Assembly (NCBI RefSeq): GCF_008033135.1
Contig: NZ_CP041335.1
Coordinates: 1,989,925 to 2,053,924 of the forward strand
DNA length: 64,000 nt
Reading direction: 5' to 3'
Source of the DNA: Chitinolyticbacter meiyuanensis
GTDB lineage: Bacteria; Pseudomonadota; Gammaproteobacteria; Burkholderiales; Chitinibacteraceae
The notes under the pieces were generated by a model. That model was not told where the DNA came from, ran no database searches, and saw nothing but the letters and a program-made list of their open reading frames with translations. Shown piece after piece: positions 54,776 through 63,680 of the stretch; the first letter of the stretch is position 1, and each line of letters begins with the position of its first letter. The position numbers were made by a program, and so were the translations under genes.

Positions 54776-55438
54776 ATGAACCTGCTCGAACGCCCCATAG
54801 GCCAGATCGCGTGTGACATTCCCGGCGCCACGGCGCTGTTCCATCGCAACAAGCTTGATTTCTGCTGCGGCGGCGGCAAATCGCTGCGCGAGGCTGCCGA
54901 GCGCCGCCGGCTCGATCCGGAGGCATTGGCCGACGCGCTGCAGCAGCTTGCCGACAGCAATCAGGGTGGCACTGATTGGCGCGAGGTGTCGCGTGAGCGG
55001 CTGATTGACCACATCCTGCAGCGCTTTCACGAGCGCCATCGCGAGCAGCTGCCCGAGCTAATCCGGCTGGCGCGGCGCGTGGAGCAGGTGCACGGCGATC
55101 GCGCCGACTGCCCGCTGGGCTTGGCGGACTTCTTCACCAGCATGCTGCAGGAGCTGGAAAGCCACATGCAAAAGGAGGAACAGATCCTGTTCCCCATGCT
55201 GCGCCAGGTCGGGCCGGGGCAGGTACCGGGGCCGATCTCGATGATGCGCTTCGAGCATGACCAGCACGGCGAGGCCTTGCAGGAGCTGGAGCGGCTGACC
55301 CACGACTTCACGCCCCCTGCCGATGGCTGCAACACCTGGCGCGCGCTCTACGCCGGCGCTGCGCAGCTCAAGCAGGATCTGATGCAGCACATCCACCTGG
55401 AAAACAACGTGCTGTTCGTTGCCAACGCGCAGGCCTGA
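54776..55438 (+). CDS. ytfE: Iron-sulfur cluster repair di-iron protein (RIC / YtfE / ScdA)
   Basis: A 220-residue di-iron protein that restores Fe-S clusters after nitrosative or oxidative damage. It has the N-terminal ScdA domain with the CCGGG motif (RNKLDFCCGGGKSLREA, about 22-38) and a hemerythrin-like four-helix domain with HERHREQL, HMQKEEQILFPML and FEHDQHGEAL, and the C-terminal HIHLENNVLFV. All expected His ligands are present. AAGGAG precedes ATG 54776. NorR/sigma-54 controlled, followed 27 bp later by norZ. Confidence 0.94.
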   Translation: MNLLERPIGQIACDIPGATALFHRNKLDFCCGGGKSLREAAERRRLDPEALADALQQLADSNQGGTDWREVSRERLIDHILQRFHERHREQLPELIRLARRVEQVHGDRADCPLGLADFFTSMLQELESHMQKEEQILFPMLRQVGPGQVPGPISMMRFEHDQHGEALQELERLTHDFTPPADGCNTWRALYAGAAQLKQDLMQHIHLENNVLFVANAQA

Positions 55439-55465
55439 CCGCCACCCCACCGACGAGGCCATACC

Positions 55466-57754
55466 ATGGGTCCCTACCGCAAACACTGGTTCATCCTGAT
55501 CGCCGTCGTGGCCGTGATGTTCGGCCTGCTTGGTTACTTCGGTCGCGAGGTATACCGCCACGCACCACCCATCCCGCAACAGGTGCAGACTGCCGCTGGT
55601 GCCGTGCTGTTCACCGCCGACGATATCCTCGACGGCCAGACCGCCTGGCAATCGGTCGGTGGCATGCAGTTGGGCTCGATCTGGGGGCACGGCGCCTATC
55701 AGGCACCGGACTGGACTGCCGACTGGCTGCACCGCGAGCTCGTCGCCTGGCTGGAACTGGCGGCGCAGCAGGAATACCGCCAGCCGTACGCCGCGCTCAA
55801 TGTGTCGCAGCAGGCCGGGCTGCGCGCCGCGTTGCAGCAGGAGTATCGCGGCAACCGTACCGATGCCGCCGGCAAACTCGTGGTGTCGCCAAGGCGCGCG
55901 GCGGCGATGCAGCAGACTGCCGCCTACTACGATCAACTGTTCTCGGATGCCCCGGCATTGCAGCGTAGCCGCCAAAGCTTCGCGATGAAGGAGAACACGC
56001 TGCCAAGCGCGGAGCGCCGCGTGGCGTTGAGCCGCTTCTTCTTCTGGACTGCCTGGGCGGCCGCCACCGAGCGGCCGGGCCGTGAGGTGACCTACACCAA
56101 CAACTGGCCGCACGAGCCCCTGATCGGCAACCAGCCCAGCGCCGAGAACGTGGTGTGGTCCATCGTCAGCGTGGTGGTGCTGCTCGCCGGTATCGGCTTC
56201 CTGGTGTGGGGCTGGGCCTTCCTGCGCCGGCACGATGAAGCGGAGGAAGCTGCGCCGCGTACCGATCCGCTCGCCGCCGTGCCGCTCACGCCGTCGCAAC
56301 GCGCGCTCGGCAAATACCTGTTGCTGGTGGTGGCGCTGTTCGTGTTCCAGGTGTTGCTCGGCGGCTTCACCGCGCACTACACGGTGGAAGGCCAGCAGTT
56401 CTACGGGATCGACGTGTCGCAGTGGTTCCCGTACTCGCTCACCCGCACTTGGCATATCCAGAGCGCGCTGTTCTGGATCGCCACCGGTTTTCTCGCCGCC
56501 GGCCTGTTCCTGGTGCCGCTGATCAACGGCGGGCGCGATCCCAAATACCAGAAGCTGGGCGTCGATGTGCTGTTCTGGGCGCTGGTGCTGGTGGTGGTCG
56601 GTTCGTTCATCGGCAATTACCTCGCCATCCGCCAGGTGATGCCGGCCAACCTCAACTTCTGGCTGGGCCACCAGGGCTACGAATACGTCGACCTGGGCCG
56701 GCTGTGGCAGATCGCCAAGTTCATCGGCCTGTTGCTGTGGCTGGGCCTGATGCTGCGCGGTATCGTGCCGGCCCTGCGCCAACCGGGCGGCGACAAGAAC
56801 CTGCTGGCGCTGTTGACCGCGTCGGTGGTGGCGATCGGCCTGTTCTACGGCGCCGGTTTCTTCTACGGCGAACGCACCAGCCTGTCGATCATGGAGTACT
56901 GGCGCTGGTGGATCGTCCACCTGTGGGTGGAAGGCTTCTTCGAGGTGTTCGCCACCACGGCGCTGGCTTTCATCTTCGCCACCATGGGCCTGGTGTCGCG
57001 GCCGATGGCCACGGCGGCTAGCCTGGCGTCGGCGTCGCTGTTTATGCTGGGCGGCATTCCCGGCACCTTCCACCACCTGTATTTCGCCGGCACCACCACG
57101 CCGGTGATGGCGGTGGGCGCCAGCTTTAGCGCGCTGGAAGTGGTGCCGCTGATCGTGCTCGGCCACGAGGCCTGGGAGAACTGGCGCCTCAAGCACCGCG
57201 CGCCGTGGATGGCGCAACTGCGCTGGCCGCTGATGTGCTTCGTCGCGGTGGCGTTCTGGAACATGCTGGGCGCCGGCGTATTCGGCTTCATGATCAACCC
57301 GCCGATCTCGCTCTACTACGTGCAGGGGCTGAACACCACGCCGGTGCACGCCCACGCCGCGCTGTTCGGGGTATATGGCTTCCTGGCGCTGGGCTTCACC
57401 CTGCTGGTGCTGCGCTACGTGCGCCCCGGCTTCGCGCTCGACAACCGCTGGATGGCGACGGCGTTCTGGTCGCTCAACGCCGGCCTGGTGCTGATGATCG
57501 CGACCAGCCTGTTGCCGATCGGCATCATCCAGTTCATCGCCAGCGTGCGCGAAGGGCTGTGGTATGCCCGCAGCGAAGCGTTTCTGCAGCAGCCGCTGTT
57601 GCAGACGCTGCGTTGGCTGCGCACCGGTGGCGACATCGTGTTCATCGGTGGCGCGGTGCTGTTCGCGGCTCAGGTGGTCCGTGCACTGTGGAGCTCGCCC
57701 GCGCCGACGGCGCTGGAGGGCGCGTTGCAGCCGGTGGCATCGCAGACCGTTTGA
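55466..57754 (+). CDS. norZ: Quinol-dependent nitric oxide reductase (single subunit, qNor)
   Basis: A 762-residue membrane enzyme reducing NO to N2O with quinol electrons. An N-terminal TM plus a periplasmic cytochrome-c-like region without heme motif (about 30-210) precedes the NorB core of 12 TM helices. Catalytic His residues are visible in TWHIQSALFWIATG, FHHLYFAGTTTP and TPVHAHAALFGVYG, and the conserved Glu is in LWVEGFFEVFATTAL. Complete. In the ric-norZ operon, followed by a strong terminator. Confidence 0.95.
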   Translation: MGPYRKHWFILIAVVAVMFGLLGYFGREVYRHAPPIPQQVQTAAGAVLFTADDILDGQTAWQSVGGMQLGSIWGHGAYQAPDWTADWLHRELVAWLELAAQQEYRQPYAALNVSQQAGLRAALQQEYRGNRTDAAGKLVVSPRRAAAMQQTAAYYDQLFSDAPALQRSRQSFAMKENTLPSAERRVALSRFFFWTAWAAATERPGREVTYTNNWPHEPLIGNQPSAENVVWSIVSVVVLLAGIGFLVWGWAFLRRHDEAEEAAPRTDPLAAVPLTPSQRALGKYLLLVVALFVFQVLLGGFTAHYTVEGQQFYGIDVSQWFPYSLTRTWHIQSALFWIATGFLAAGLFLVPLINGGRDPKYQKLGVDVLFWALVLVVVGSFIGNYLAIRQVMPANLNFWLGHQGYEYVDLGRLWQIAKFIGLLLWLGLMLRGIVPALRQPGGDKNLLALLTASVVAIGLFYGAGFFYGERTSLSIMEYWRWWIVHLWVEGFFEVFATTALAFIFATMGLVSRPMATAASLASASLFMLGGIPGTFHHLYFAGTTTPVMAVGASFSALEVVPLIVLGHEAWENWRLKHRAPWMAQLRWPLMCFVAVAFWNMLGAGVFGFMINPPISLYYVQGLNTTPVHAHAALFGVYGFLALGFTLLVLRYVRPGFALDNRWMATAFWSLNAGLVLMIATSLLPIGIIQFIASVREGLWYARSEAFLQQPLLQTLRWLRTGGDIVFIGGAVLFAAQVVRALWSSPAPTALEGALQPVASQTV

Positions 57755-57791
57755 TTGACGGCGAATCGAGGGGCATGTCTCCCCGCCGGCC

Positions 57792-57829
57792 AAGGCCGAC
57801 ACTCCAATCCGGGGTGTCGGCCTTTTTAA
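57792..57829 (+). terminator. Intrinsic terminator after norZ
   Basis: Stem AAGGCCGACAC / GTGTCGGCCTT with an 11-nt loop, then TTTAAT, 37 bp after the norZ stop. Confidence 0.88.
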
Positions 57830-57920
57830 TGTTCCGCAACGGGATGAGCGCGCTTGGCTGGCGGCGGCCGCAGGGCCCTGCATCGGCGAATCGCTGTTGA
57901 GTTCTGGTTGGGCACAGCAT

Positions 57921-57944
57921 ATAGTTAGCCATATGGATAACTAT
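57921..57944. promoter_or_regulatory. Palindrome over the arsR-type start codon (likely operator)
   Basis: ATAGTTA and TAACTAT arms flank an inner CCATATGG; the ATG at 57933 lies in the centre. It is a likely ArsR-family operator that would block both transcription and translation initiation. Confidence 0.7.
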
Positions 57945-58268
57945 TGTGCTCCGGTCAGCGTGGTGTTCCACGCGCTGGCCGATCCGACCCGTTGCGCGAT
58001 CATTGCTGCGCTGGGGGCCGGTGCGCAGACCGTTTCACGCCTGGCCGAACCGTTTGGCATGGCCCTGCCTTCCTTCATGAAGCATCTCACGGTGCTGGAG
58101 CGCAGCGGCCTGATCCGGACGCACAAGCTGGGACGCACCCGCACCTGCGAGCTGGTGCCGGAAAGGTTGTCGCAGGCCGAGCAATGGATTGCCGAGCAGC
58201 GCGCCATGTGGGAAGCCCGATCGGACCGCATGGTCGAATTCGTCGAACGCCTCCATCAACAGGAGTAG
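57933..58268 (+). CDS. ArsR-family transcriptional regulator
   Basis: A 111-residue winged-helix repressor: FHALADPTRCAIIAALGAGAQTVS and PFGMALPSFMKHLTVLERSGLI (recognition helix), with no metal-binding Cys pair, as in the subfamily paired with SRPBCC (AHSA1) proteins. The SRPBCC gene follows 4 bp later. A palindrome spans its own start. Confidence 0.9.
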   Translation: MDNYCAPVSVVFHALADPTRCAIIAALGAGAQTVSRLAEPFGMALPSFMKHLTVLERSGLIRTHKLGRTRTCELVPERLSQAEQWIAEQRAMWEARSDRMVEFVERLHQQE

Positions 58269-58272
58269 ACCC

Positions 58273-58746
58273 ATGTCACAACACACCTCATCCCGCGATC
58301 TGGTCATTTCCCGACTGCTGCGTGCACCGCGTGCCACCTTGTGGCGGGCATGGACCGAGCCCGAACTGCTCAAGCAGTGGTGGTGCCCCAAGCCCTGGAC
58401 CACCGAGGTGCGTGCGTTCGACCTGCGCCCCGGCGGCGCCTTTCATACCTTCATGCAGGGGCCGGATGGCGGCACCAGCGACAACCCCGGCAGTTTCCTC
58501 GAGGTGGTGCCGCAGCAGCGGCTGGTGTTTACCTCGATGCTGACCGCGGACTGGCGCCCGAACACGCCGTGGCTGGGTTTTACCGCCATCATCACCATGG
58601 CCGACGAAGGCGATGGTTGCCGCTACACGGCCACGGTGATGCATCCGGACGAGGCGACCTGCCAGCGCCACGAGGAGCTCGGTTTCTTCGATGGCTGGAA
58701 CACGGCGATCACCCAGCTCGACGAATTTGCGGTGGTGTTGCGCTGA
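58273..58746 (+). CDS. SRPBCC / AHSA1-domain protein
   Basis: A 157-residue START-like ligand-binding protein: SRDLVISRLLRAPRATLWRAWTEPELLKQWW opens it, followed by RPGGAFHTFMQGPDGG and WNTAITQLDEFAVVL at the end, typical of the activator-of-Hsp90-ATPase homologue 1 family. With the ArsR gene it forms a common two-gene unit, probably sensing or sequestering a small hydrophobic compound. Ligand unknown. Confidence 0.9.
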   Translation: MSQHTSSRDLVISRLLRAPRATLWRAWTEPELLKQWWCPKPWTTEVRAFDLRPGGAFHTFMQGPDGGTSDNPGSFLEVVPQQRLVFTSMLTADWRPNTPWLGFTAIITMADEGDGCRYTATVMHPDEATCQRHEELGFFDGWNTAITQLDEFAVVLR

Positions 58747-58837
58747 GGAGAGCGCCTGGCACGGGCCATGTCACGCCATGGATGGGAAGGCGAGCGCCGC
58801 AGCGCGCGGCCTTTGCGCCAACGATGCCAATTCGGCG

Positions 58838-60331
58838 CTAGAAGCGCTTGCGCGCCGTCAGTGTGCCCCGGCCGCTTTGCTCGTCGCCGGCGATGTAGTC
58901 GTAGCGCAGGCCGAACGCCATGTCGGCGGGGAGCGCCCAGTCGAAGCCCAGGCCGTACGAGGTCTGCGTGCCGCGATTGGGGTCGTAGGCGATGCGGTAG
59001 GTGGGGCTGTTGGCAAGGTCGGCATAGCGCAGCAGCGCGTCATCCCGCTGTTGGCGCCAGTACTGGTATTCCATGGTGAAGAACGGCGTGAGCGTACCCA
59101 TCCCCCAAGACAGCGGGCCATCGATGTAAACGCCCATGCTGCCACTGCGCTTGTCGAGGTCCTGTTCCGCGATATCGAGCGCACCGATGGCTTCGGCCCC
59201 CTCGCTGTAGCGATCAAGCTGGGTGCGTACCAGCTCCAGCCGGCCATAGGGGCTGATGCGCAGCCCATCCAGGTGGTAGTCGTAGCCGATGGCCAGCGAA
59301 CCGAAAGCCTGCCCGCCCTGGCGCTGCGATTGCGCCAGCTCGCCATCCTCGTCGCGCAGCCGGCGCGGATCGAAGCGCATGTCGCCATAGCCCAGTATCG
59401 CATCGAGGTAGAGCGATTGCCACGGCCGCAGGCTGCCGTAAAGCGTGGCCGAGGCGTATTGCGCCCGCTCGGTACTACCGAACCCGACCTCGTTGCTGCC
59501 GTAGCCATAGCCCAGGCCGATGCCGGCGGTGAGGAAGCGGTTGATCAGGTAGTCACTGCCCACGGTGAGCCCGCCGGTGCTGACGTCGACGCGGTTGTCC
59601 TGGGTATCGACGTACAGCGTGCCGGTGCTCCACAGGGTGGCGCCTGGCAACTGGTCCGCCAAGCCTTCCAGCGCGCGCTGCTCGCGTAGCGGCACCGTAC
59701 TGCCGTTGACGCGCAGCTTGAGCTGCCCGGTGTTGCGCGTGGTTTCCGGGCGATGCAGCCGTGGCAGGCGCGGGCCGACATTGCCGAGCTGGGTGCTGGC
59801 AAAGCGCTGTGCCAGCCGGCTTTGCGCGGAGATCAGCGCGGGCGCGTCGGAGTCCAGCGCCGGATCGCGTCGCGTATCGACGTCGATCTCCAGTTCCACC
59901 ATCGACACCGCCCCGGCTGCATCACGCATTGCACAGGTCACCACGGCGACACCGGCGAAGCCACGGGTGGCGGCAAAAGCGAGCGCAAAGTGACGAGGTT
60001 GCGGAGCCGCGTTGACGGCCTGGTCCGGCTGGCGCGCGCTGAGCGTGGCCATGCCGGCTTCGGCCGGCTGCACATCGACAATGGTGGCATCGACGAAGGG
60101 CGCCTCGGCGCTGCCCCGAGGCAGCAGCACGGAGGTCGTGCTGTCGGCCGACAGCGACAAGGCCTTGATATAGCGGGGTTGGGCGCTGTCCGCACCGTGT
60201 GCCGGCAGCAGCGGGATGGCCAGCAGCAGCGGCAGCACGCATTGCTGCAGCACATTGCCCTGGCGGGTGAACAGGGTGCGCCAGATACGCAACTGGCCTG
60301 GGCGCACGCGGGAAACCAGCTTGGGTGGCAC
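58838..60331 (-). CDS. Autotransporter beta-barrel domain protein
   Basis: 497 residues. A probable signal region ends near PLLPAHGADS (about residue 48, preceded by a long basic stretch). An N-terminal passenger-like part (50-240) precedes a C-terminal 12-strand autotransporter barrel (about 245-497) with YASATLYGSLRPWQSLYLD repeats and the outer-membrane terminal Phe (TARKRF). The passenger has no repeats or adhesin motif that I recognise. Single gene, about 0.4 kb from the deacetylase gene in the same direction. Confidence 0.85.
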   Translation of the reverse strand: MPPKLVSRVRPGQLRIWRTLFTRQGNVLQQCVLPLLLAIPLLPAHGADSAQPRYIKALSLSADSTTSVLLPRGSAEAPFVDATIVDVQPAEAGMATLSARQPDQAVNAAPQPRHFALAFAATRGFAGVAVVTCAMRDAAGAVSMVELEIDVDTRRDPALDSDAPALISAQSRLAQRFASTQLGNVGPRLPRLHRPETTRNTGQLKLRVNGSTVPLREQRALEGLADQLPGATLWSTGTLYVDTQDNRVDVSTGGLTVGSDYLINRFLTAGIGLGYGYGSNEVGFGSTERAQYASATLYGSLRPWQSLYLDAILGYGDMRFDPRRLRDEDGELAQSQRQGGQAFGSLAIGYDYHLDGLRISPYGRLELVRTQLDRYSEGAEAIGALDIAEQDLDKRSGSMGVYIDGPLSWGMGTLTPFFTMEYQYWRQQRDDALLRYADLANSPTYRIAYDPNRGTQTSYGLGFDWALPADMAFGLRYDYIAGDEQSGRGTLTARKRF

Positions 60332-60718
60332 GGCGGCTCCTCGCGGCCCGGTTCCCTGGGGAACGGCAACCCGATCGGCGACGCTGCCGCCAACTCGATC
60401 GGGCTGCGGCGCTTGCCTAGGCAGGGATCCAAGGCCGCAGAAAACAAAACGCAGAGGAAGACCTCCAGCCTAGCGACTCATTCCTGGCAACAGTTACATG
60501 GACAGCGCGCAATCGATGAACGGCTGTGACGGCAGGGCAGCCCACGCCGCCTATTGCCGGAGTTCCCGGCGGTGTAGTGCGCTCGGTTCAGCCACGTATC
60601 TTGCCGATGGATGACGCTACGGCATTGCGCGCCCGCGACGAAAAACACCCCTGCCTGGGCAGGGGTGTCGAAGGAGCCCGAGCTGGCCTCGGGCGGTGCT
60701 GCATGCCGACGGGGCCGA
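60332..60718. other. Intergenic region with a terminator, no gene seen
   Basis: Contains a minus-strand intrinsic terminator for the deacetylase gene: stem ACACCCCTGCC / GGCAGGGGTGT at 60645-60668 followed on that strand by TTTTT. The rest is GC-rich with several short inverted repeats (around 60350-60440), possibly the leader of the autotransporter gene. No gene or known riboswitch was recognised. Confidence 0.6.
60645..60668 (-). terminator. Intrinsic terminator of the deacetylase gene
   Basis: An 11-bp perfect stem with a 2-nt loop as drawn (in practice a 4-6-nt loop after fraying), followed by T5 on the minus strand; 51 bp after the gene's stop. Confidence 0.85.
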
Positions 60719-62842
60719 TCACTGCGCGCTGACGGTAATGCTCCCGGCCAGTGGCGAGGCGGTGACGCGATAGGTGTTGCCACCGCGCGGCACGGCCACC
60801 AGTAACTGGCCAGCCTGCTTGAACAGCACCGGTGAGGTGCTGTCGACCGTGAGTTCCAGCGTCAGCGGCGTCGCGTACTTCTGGCATCCGGCATCCGCAG
60901 CCGGGAAGGCCAGGCCCAGGCGATCCGACTGCAGTGCGGGCACGCATGCATCCCGGGCCATACGGTACTTCACCACATCCGAAGCGGTGGCCACCCACAG
61001 CTGGTTGGCGTCGACCTTGGCCTTGACGTAGTCGAGGTGCGCCAGATAGCGCGTCAGCGGCACCGGCTCCCAGCCGCCACTGCCGACGCCGTGCATGGTG
61101 CGGGTCGACCAGCCGCTCTGCTGAATTGCGGCATCCACGTGCTGGTTCAGGATCTCGCCGCCACCGGGGTAGATCGAGAATTCGCCGGCATTGGTGAACA
61201 CATCCCACAGCACATGGAAGGTGGGGCCGAACCATGATGGGTTCACGCCGGCCGCCTTGCCATACTCGATGGTGCCGTTGCCAAGGTCCCGGTTGGCCGC
61301 CCGCGCGCCCAGGTAACCGGGCGTGCTGCTGAGCAGCGCCAGTGCGGTCTGCGTCGCCGTATCCTGCGGCCAGACGAAGTAGCTCGCCTGGTAACCATCG
61401 AGATGGTCGGCGATATCCTGGCGCGACTGGACGAGCTCTGCCCGCATGTCCCAGGCCGGATCGCTGCTGACGATATGGTTGCGGCCATGGCTGGCGATCT
61501 CGTGGCCATGGCCGATCAGCGTCTTGGCTGCCGTCCACTGCTCCGGCGAGCACCAGCCGGTGATGGCGGCAAAGGTCGCCACCAATCCACGCTCGATCAG
61601 TGCCGGATCGACCACCTGGTTGAAGCCCGTGGTGATGTCCCCCGCGCAGTAATCGTCGTGCACCATGGTGTAGGCAGCGGTGGCGCCATTCTTCCACGTG
61701 GTGATCGTGGCCGCGGTGATGTGCGGTGGAGTCGGTGTCACCGGTATCGGGGTGGGCGGGCCTTTGAGCTGCCAGATGAAGCTTACCGTGGCGCTCTGGG
61801 TCTGCGCGCCGCGATCATCGGTTGCCACCGCGTAGGCCTGGCCGCTCCTGTATGCGTCGGCCTGCACCGAGAACGGTGGATCGGTATCGACACCCACCGA
61901 CCTGCCGTCGATGAAGAACTCCACCTTGACCACCCGGCCATCCAGATCGCTGGCATCGGCAGACAAGGTGGTTGGCCAGTACACATCGCCGCCAGGGCTG
62001 AGGTCGTCGCCGTTCGCGGCGGGCCGCGTCAATGCCACCCTGGGGAACTGGTTTATCGGGATCGGCGTGACGCCGCACGGCCCGAGCGGCTTCCATACGC
62101 CCCATTCGCCGGACTGGCCCGGGTTGTCGCCCTGCGTCCACCATTTGGCTTCGTAATTGGTGCCATTGAAGGTCACTTTCTGCCCAGCGGTATACACGGT
62201 GCTGCTCGACCAGATGGCATTGCATATGGGCGCCGGGGTGATCGGTTGCTTGGTCGGCGTGACGGTCGGCGTCGGGGTGTTGGTGGGGGGGGGCGGGTAG
62301 AACGGCACCATCACGCACAGATCGAGGCCGGCAGACCGCCACACGCTGCTGCCACCGGTGCTGCGAGGCGCGTTGCTGCTGGTGGATAGGTGCGCCGAGA
62401 TGGCCGTGTGGATGGTGGTGCAGGTTTCGTAGTCGCTGCCGTAGCGGGTGGTGACGCACTGATTCGACACATAGTTCTTGCCGGCCTGCCAGGCAGGAGC
62501 GCTATGGGTGCACGGCTCCGGCGTGGGGGTGGGGGGCATGGTCGGCGTTGCAGTGGGTGTCTGCGTGGGCCGTGGGGTCGGGCTCGGCTGTGGGTCGTTC
62601 ATCAATGCCCAGAGCGTCGGCGTCGAGGCCGGGTTCCAGTTCGCGCCGAAGTAGGCGGTATGGGCCACGGTGGCCTGATAGGTGAGCCCATTGTAGGTCA
62701 CCATCGTGCCGACCGGATAGGTATTGCCCTCGCTCCAGGCGGGAAAGGCGGCTAGTACGACAGGCGCCCAGATCGCGGCAGCAACGCCGAGTACTGCAAC
62801 AAGGCGGCGATGTTTCGCCGCGCCATGGTTTGAAGATTTCAT
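60719..62842 (-). CDS. Secreted modular polysaccharide (chitin) deacetylase
   Basis: 707 residues: a Sec signal (about 1-31, ending LAAFPAW), a CBM5/12-type chitin-binding module (about 32-80: AWSEGNTYPVGTMVTYNGLTY), a Pro/Thr linker, a Cys-containing module (about 113-165), another PT linker, a second CBM5/12-type module (about 208-255: WSSSTVYTAGQKVTFNGTNYE), an Ig-like domain (about 265-360), and a NodB/CE4-like deacetylase domain (about 380-600) with MVHDDYCAG (Asp pair) and HEIASHGRNH (metal His pair). It probably deacetylates chitin or a related glycan outside the cell. Confidence 0.9.
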   Translation of the reverse strand: MKSSNHGAAKHRRLVAVLGVAAAIWAPVVLAAFPAWSEGNTYPVGTMVTYNGLTYQATVAHTAYFGANWNPASTPTLWALMNDPQPSPTPRPTQTPTATPTMPPTPTPEPCTHSAPAWQAGKNYVSNQCVTTRYGSDYETCTTIHTAISAHLSTSSNAPRSTGGSSVWRSAGLDLCVMVPFYPPPPTNTPTPTVTPTKQPITPAPICNAIWSSSTVYTAGQKVTFNGTNYEAKWWTQGDNPGQSGEWGVWKPLGPCGVTPIPINQFPRVALTRPAANGDDLSPGGDVYWPTTLSADASDLDGRVVKVEFFIDGRSVGVDTDPPFSVQADAYRSGQAYAVATDDRGAQTQSATVSFIWQLKGPPTPIPVTPTPPHITAATITTWKNGATAAYTMVHDDYCAGDITTGFNQVVDPALIERGLVATFAAITGWCSPEQWTAAKTLIGHGHEIASHGRNHIVSSDPAWDMRAELVQSRQDIADHLDGYQASYFVWPQDTATQTALALLSSTPGYLGARAANRDLGNGTIEYGKAAGVNPSWFGPTFHVLWDVFTNAGEFSIYPGGGEILNQHVDAAIQQSGWSTRTMHGVGSGGWEPVPLTRYLAHLDYVKAKVDANQLWVATASDVVKYRMARDACVPALQSDRLGLAFPAADAGCQKYATPLTLELTVDSTSPVLFKQAGQLLVAVPRGGNTYRVTASPLAGSITVSAQ

Positions 62843-62939
62843 TGGTCTCCTCCTGGGCTATTGGAATGACAGCAGGCGCTGCGTGCATGGAGGCATGCAG
62901 GCTCACGCCCAAAGGAGCCCGCCCCCGAGCGTGGGTTAT

Positions 62940-62968
62940 TTATCAATCGCTTGGGCGGGGGATTGCAA
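62940..62968 (-). promoter_or_regulatory. Candidate sigma-70 promoter for the deacetylase gene
   Basis: Minus-strand -35 TTGCAA (62968-62963) and -10 TGATAA (62945-62940) with 17-bp spacing, about 95 nt before ATG 62842. Moderate matches only. Confidence 0.35.
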
Positions 62969-63083
62969 ATTCATAGCGCAATGATTTCACCAAATGAAGG
63001 TGCCTGCATTGAAAATTGAATTTATTCAATGGCTTGGCGTGTCACGCAATGGTGAGTGTGTTCACGAATGACATGACTGGATT

Positions 63084-63119
63084 CAATAATTCAGAAAATA
63101 ACCTTATTCTGAATAATTG
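63084..63119. repeat. Long AT-rich inverted repeat
   Basis: Arms CAATAATTCAG and CTGAATAATTG close around AAAATAACCTTATT, an imperfect palindrome of about 36 bp. Not followed by a T-run, so an operator or a scar is more likely than a terminator. Confidence 0.55.
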
Positions 63120-63680
63120 TTGCGGGATAGCTTGCGATGGAATTGGGACCGTTGAATCGCGACCAGCGGTTCAATGGACTGAATGGGCCATGAGCGCGGC
63201 AATGGGATGGCTCAAAGTGGATGAAGCCGCCGGCGCATTGGTCCCGGCTTTGCTCCCCAGTTCATTTGCTAAGCGCATTACGCCGGCTGTCGGCGGCACG
63301 GATTCCTGTTTTGTCCTCGGCGCTCCGCACCAGTGGTGTCGGTGTATTGCCTACTTGGCTGTGGGATCGTGCTACGGCGTTGCTGGGCCATTCAAAACAT
63401 TCAGCCAACGGCATGCCGTTGCCGACTCTGCCTTGCCACTTTCCACGCGGCTTTGCCGTGCCACGAATCGCCATGCCGTAGGTTTTGTCCTGCACCGCAA
63501 TGGCGATACGCCTACTCGATGTTTTGCACTGGCGATGCCGGACTGTCGCATCAGACGGCGCGCGCCAAAAACCGTGGTATTTCGCACATTCGGCCAGGCT
63601 GCGCCCGCCTTATAGTCAGGACGTGTTCAAAGCATGTTCGCGGTGCCAGAGCGGCGCAGCGAGATGGACGGAGGTTCATC

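Larger units (their letters stand above)
62843..63680. other. AT-richer intergenic region without a convincing gene
   Basis: About 840 bp. The segment around 62960-63130 is visibly AT-rich against the GC-rich background and carries a palindrome (63084-63119). The only long frame here, 63016-63615, has odd composition (many Cys, His, Arg) and no similarity I can name, so I do not call it. A -10-like TATAGT occurs near 63611, upstream of the next gene. Confidence 0.5.

Noticed and set aside
55058..57883. A 941-codon open frame on the minus strand opposite ric-norZ
   Set aside because: It is a shadow of GC-rich third-position bias; His/Arg/Gln-rich composition with no domain, while the plus strand encodes clear ric and norZ.
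60340..60440. A riboswitch-like set of stems upstream of the autotransporter
   Set aside because: Inverted repeats exist but none of the conserved cores of known riboswitches could be matched.
63016..63615. A 199-codon frame before the last gene
   Set aside because: Odd composition, no SD, runs through AT-rich and repeat-like sequence and has no recognisable motif.
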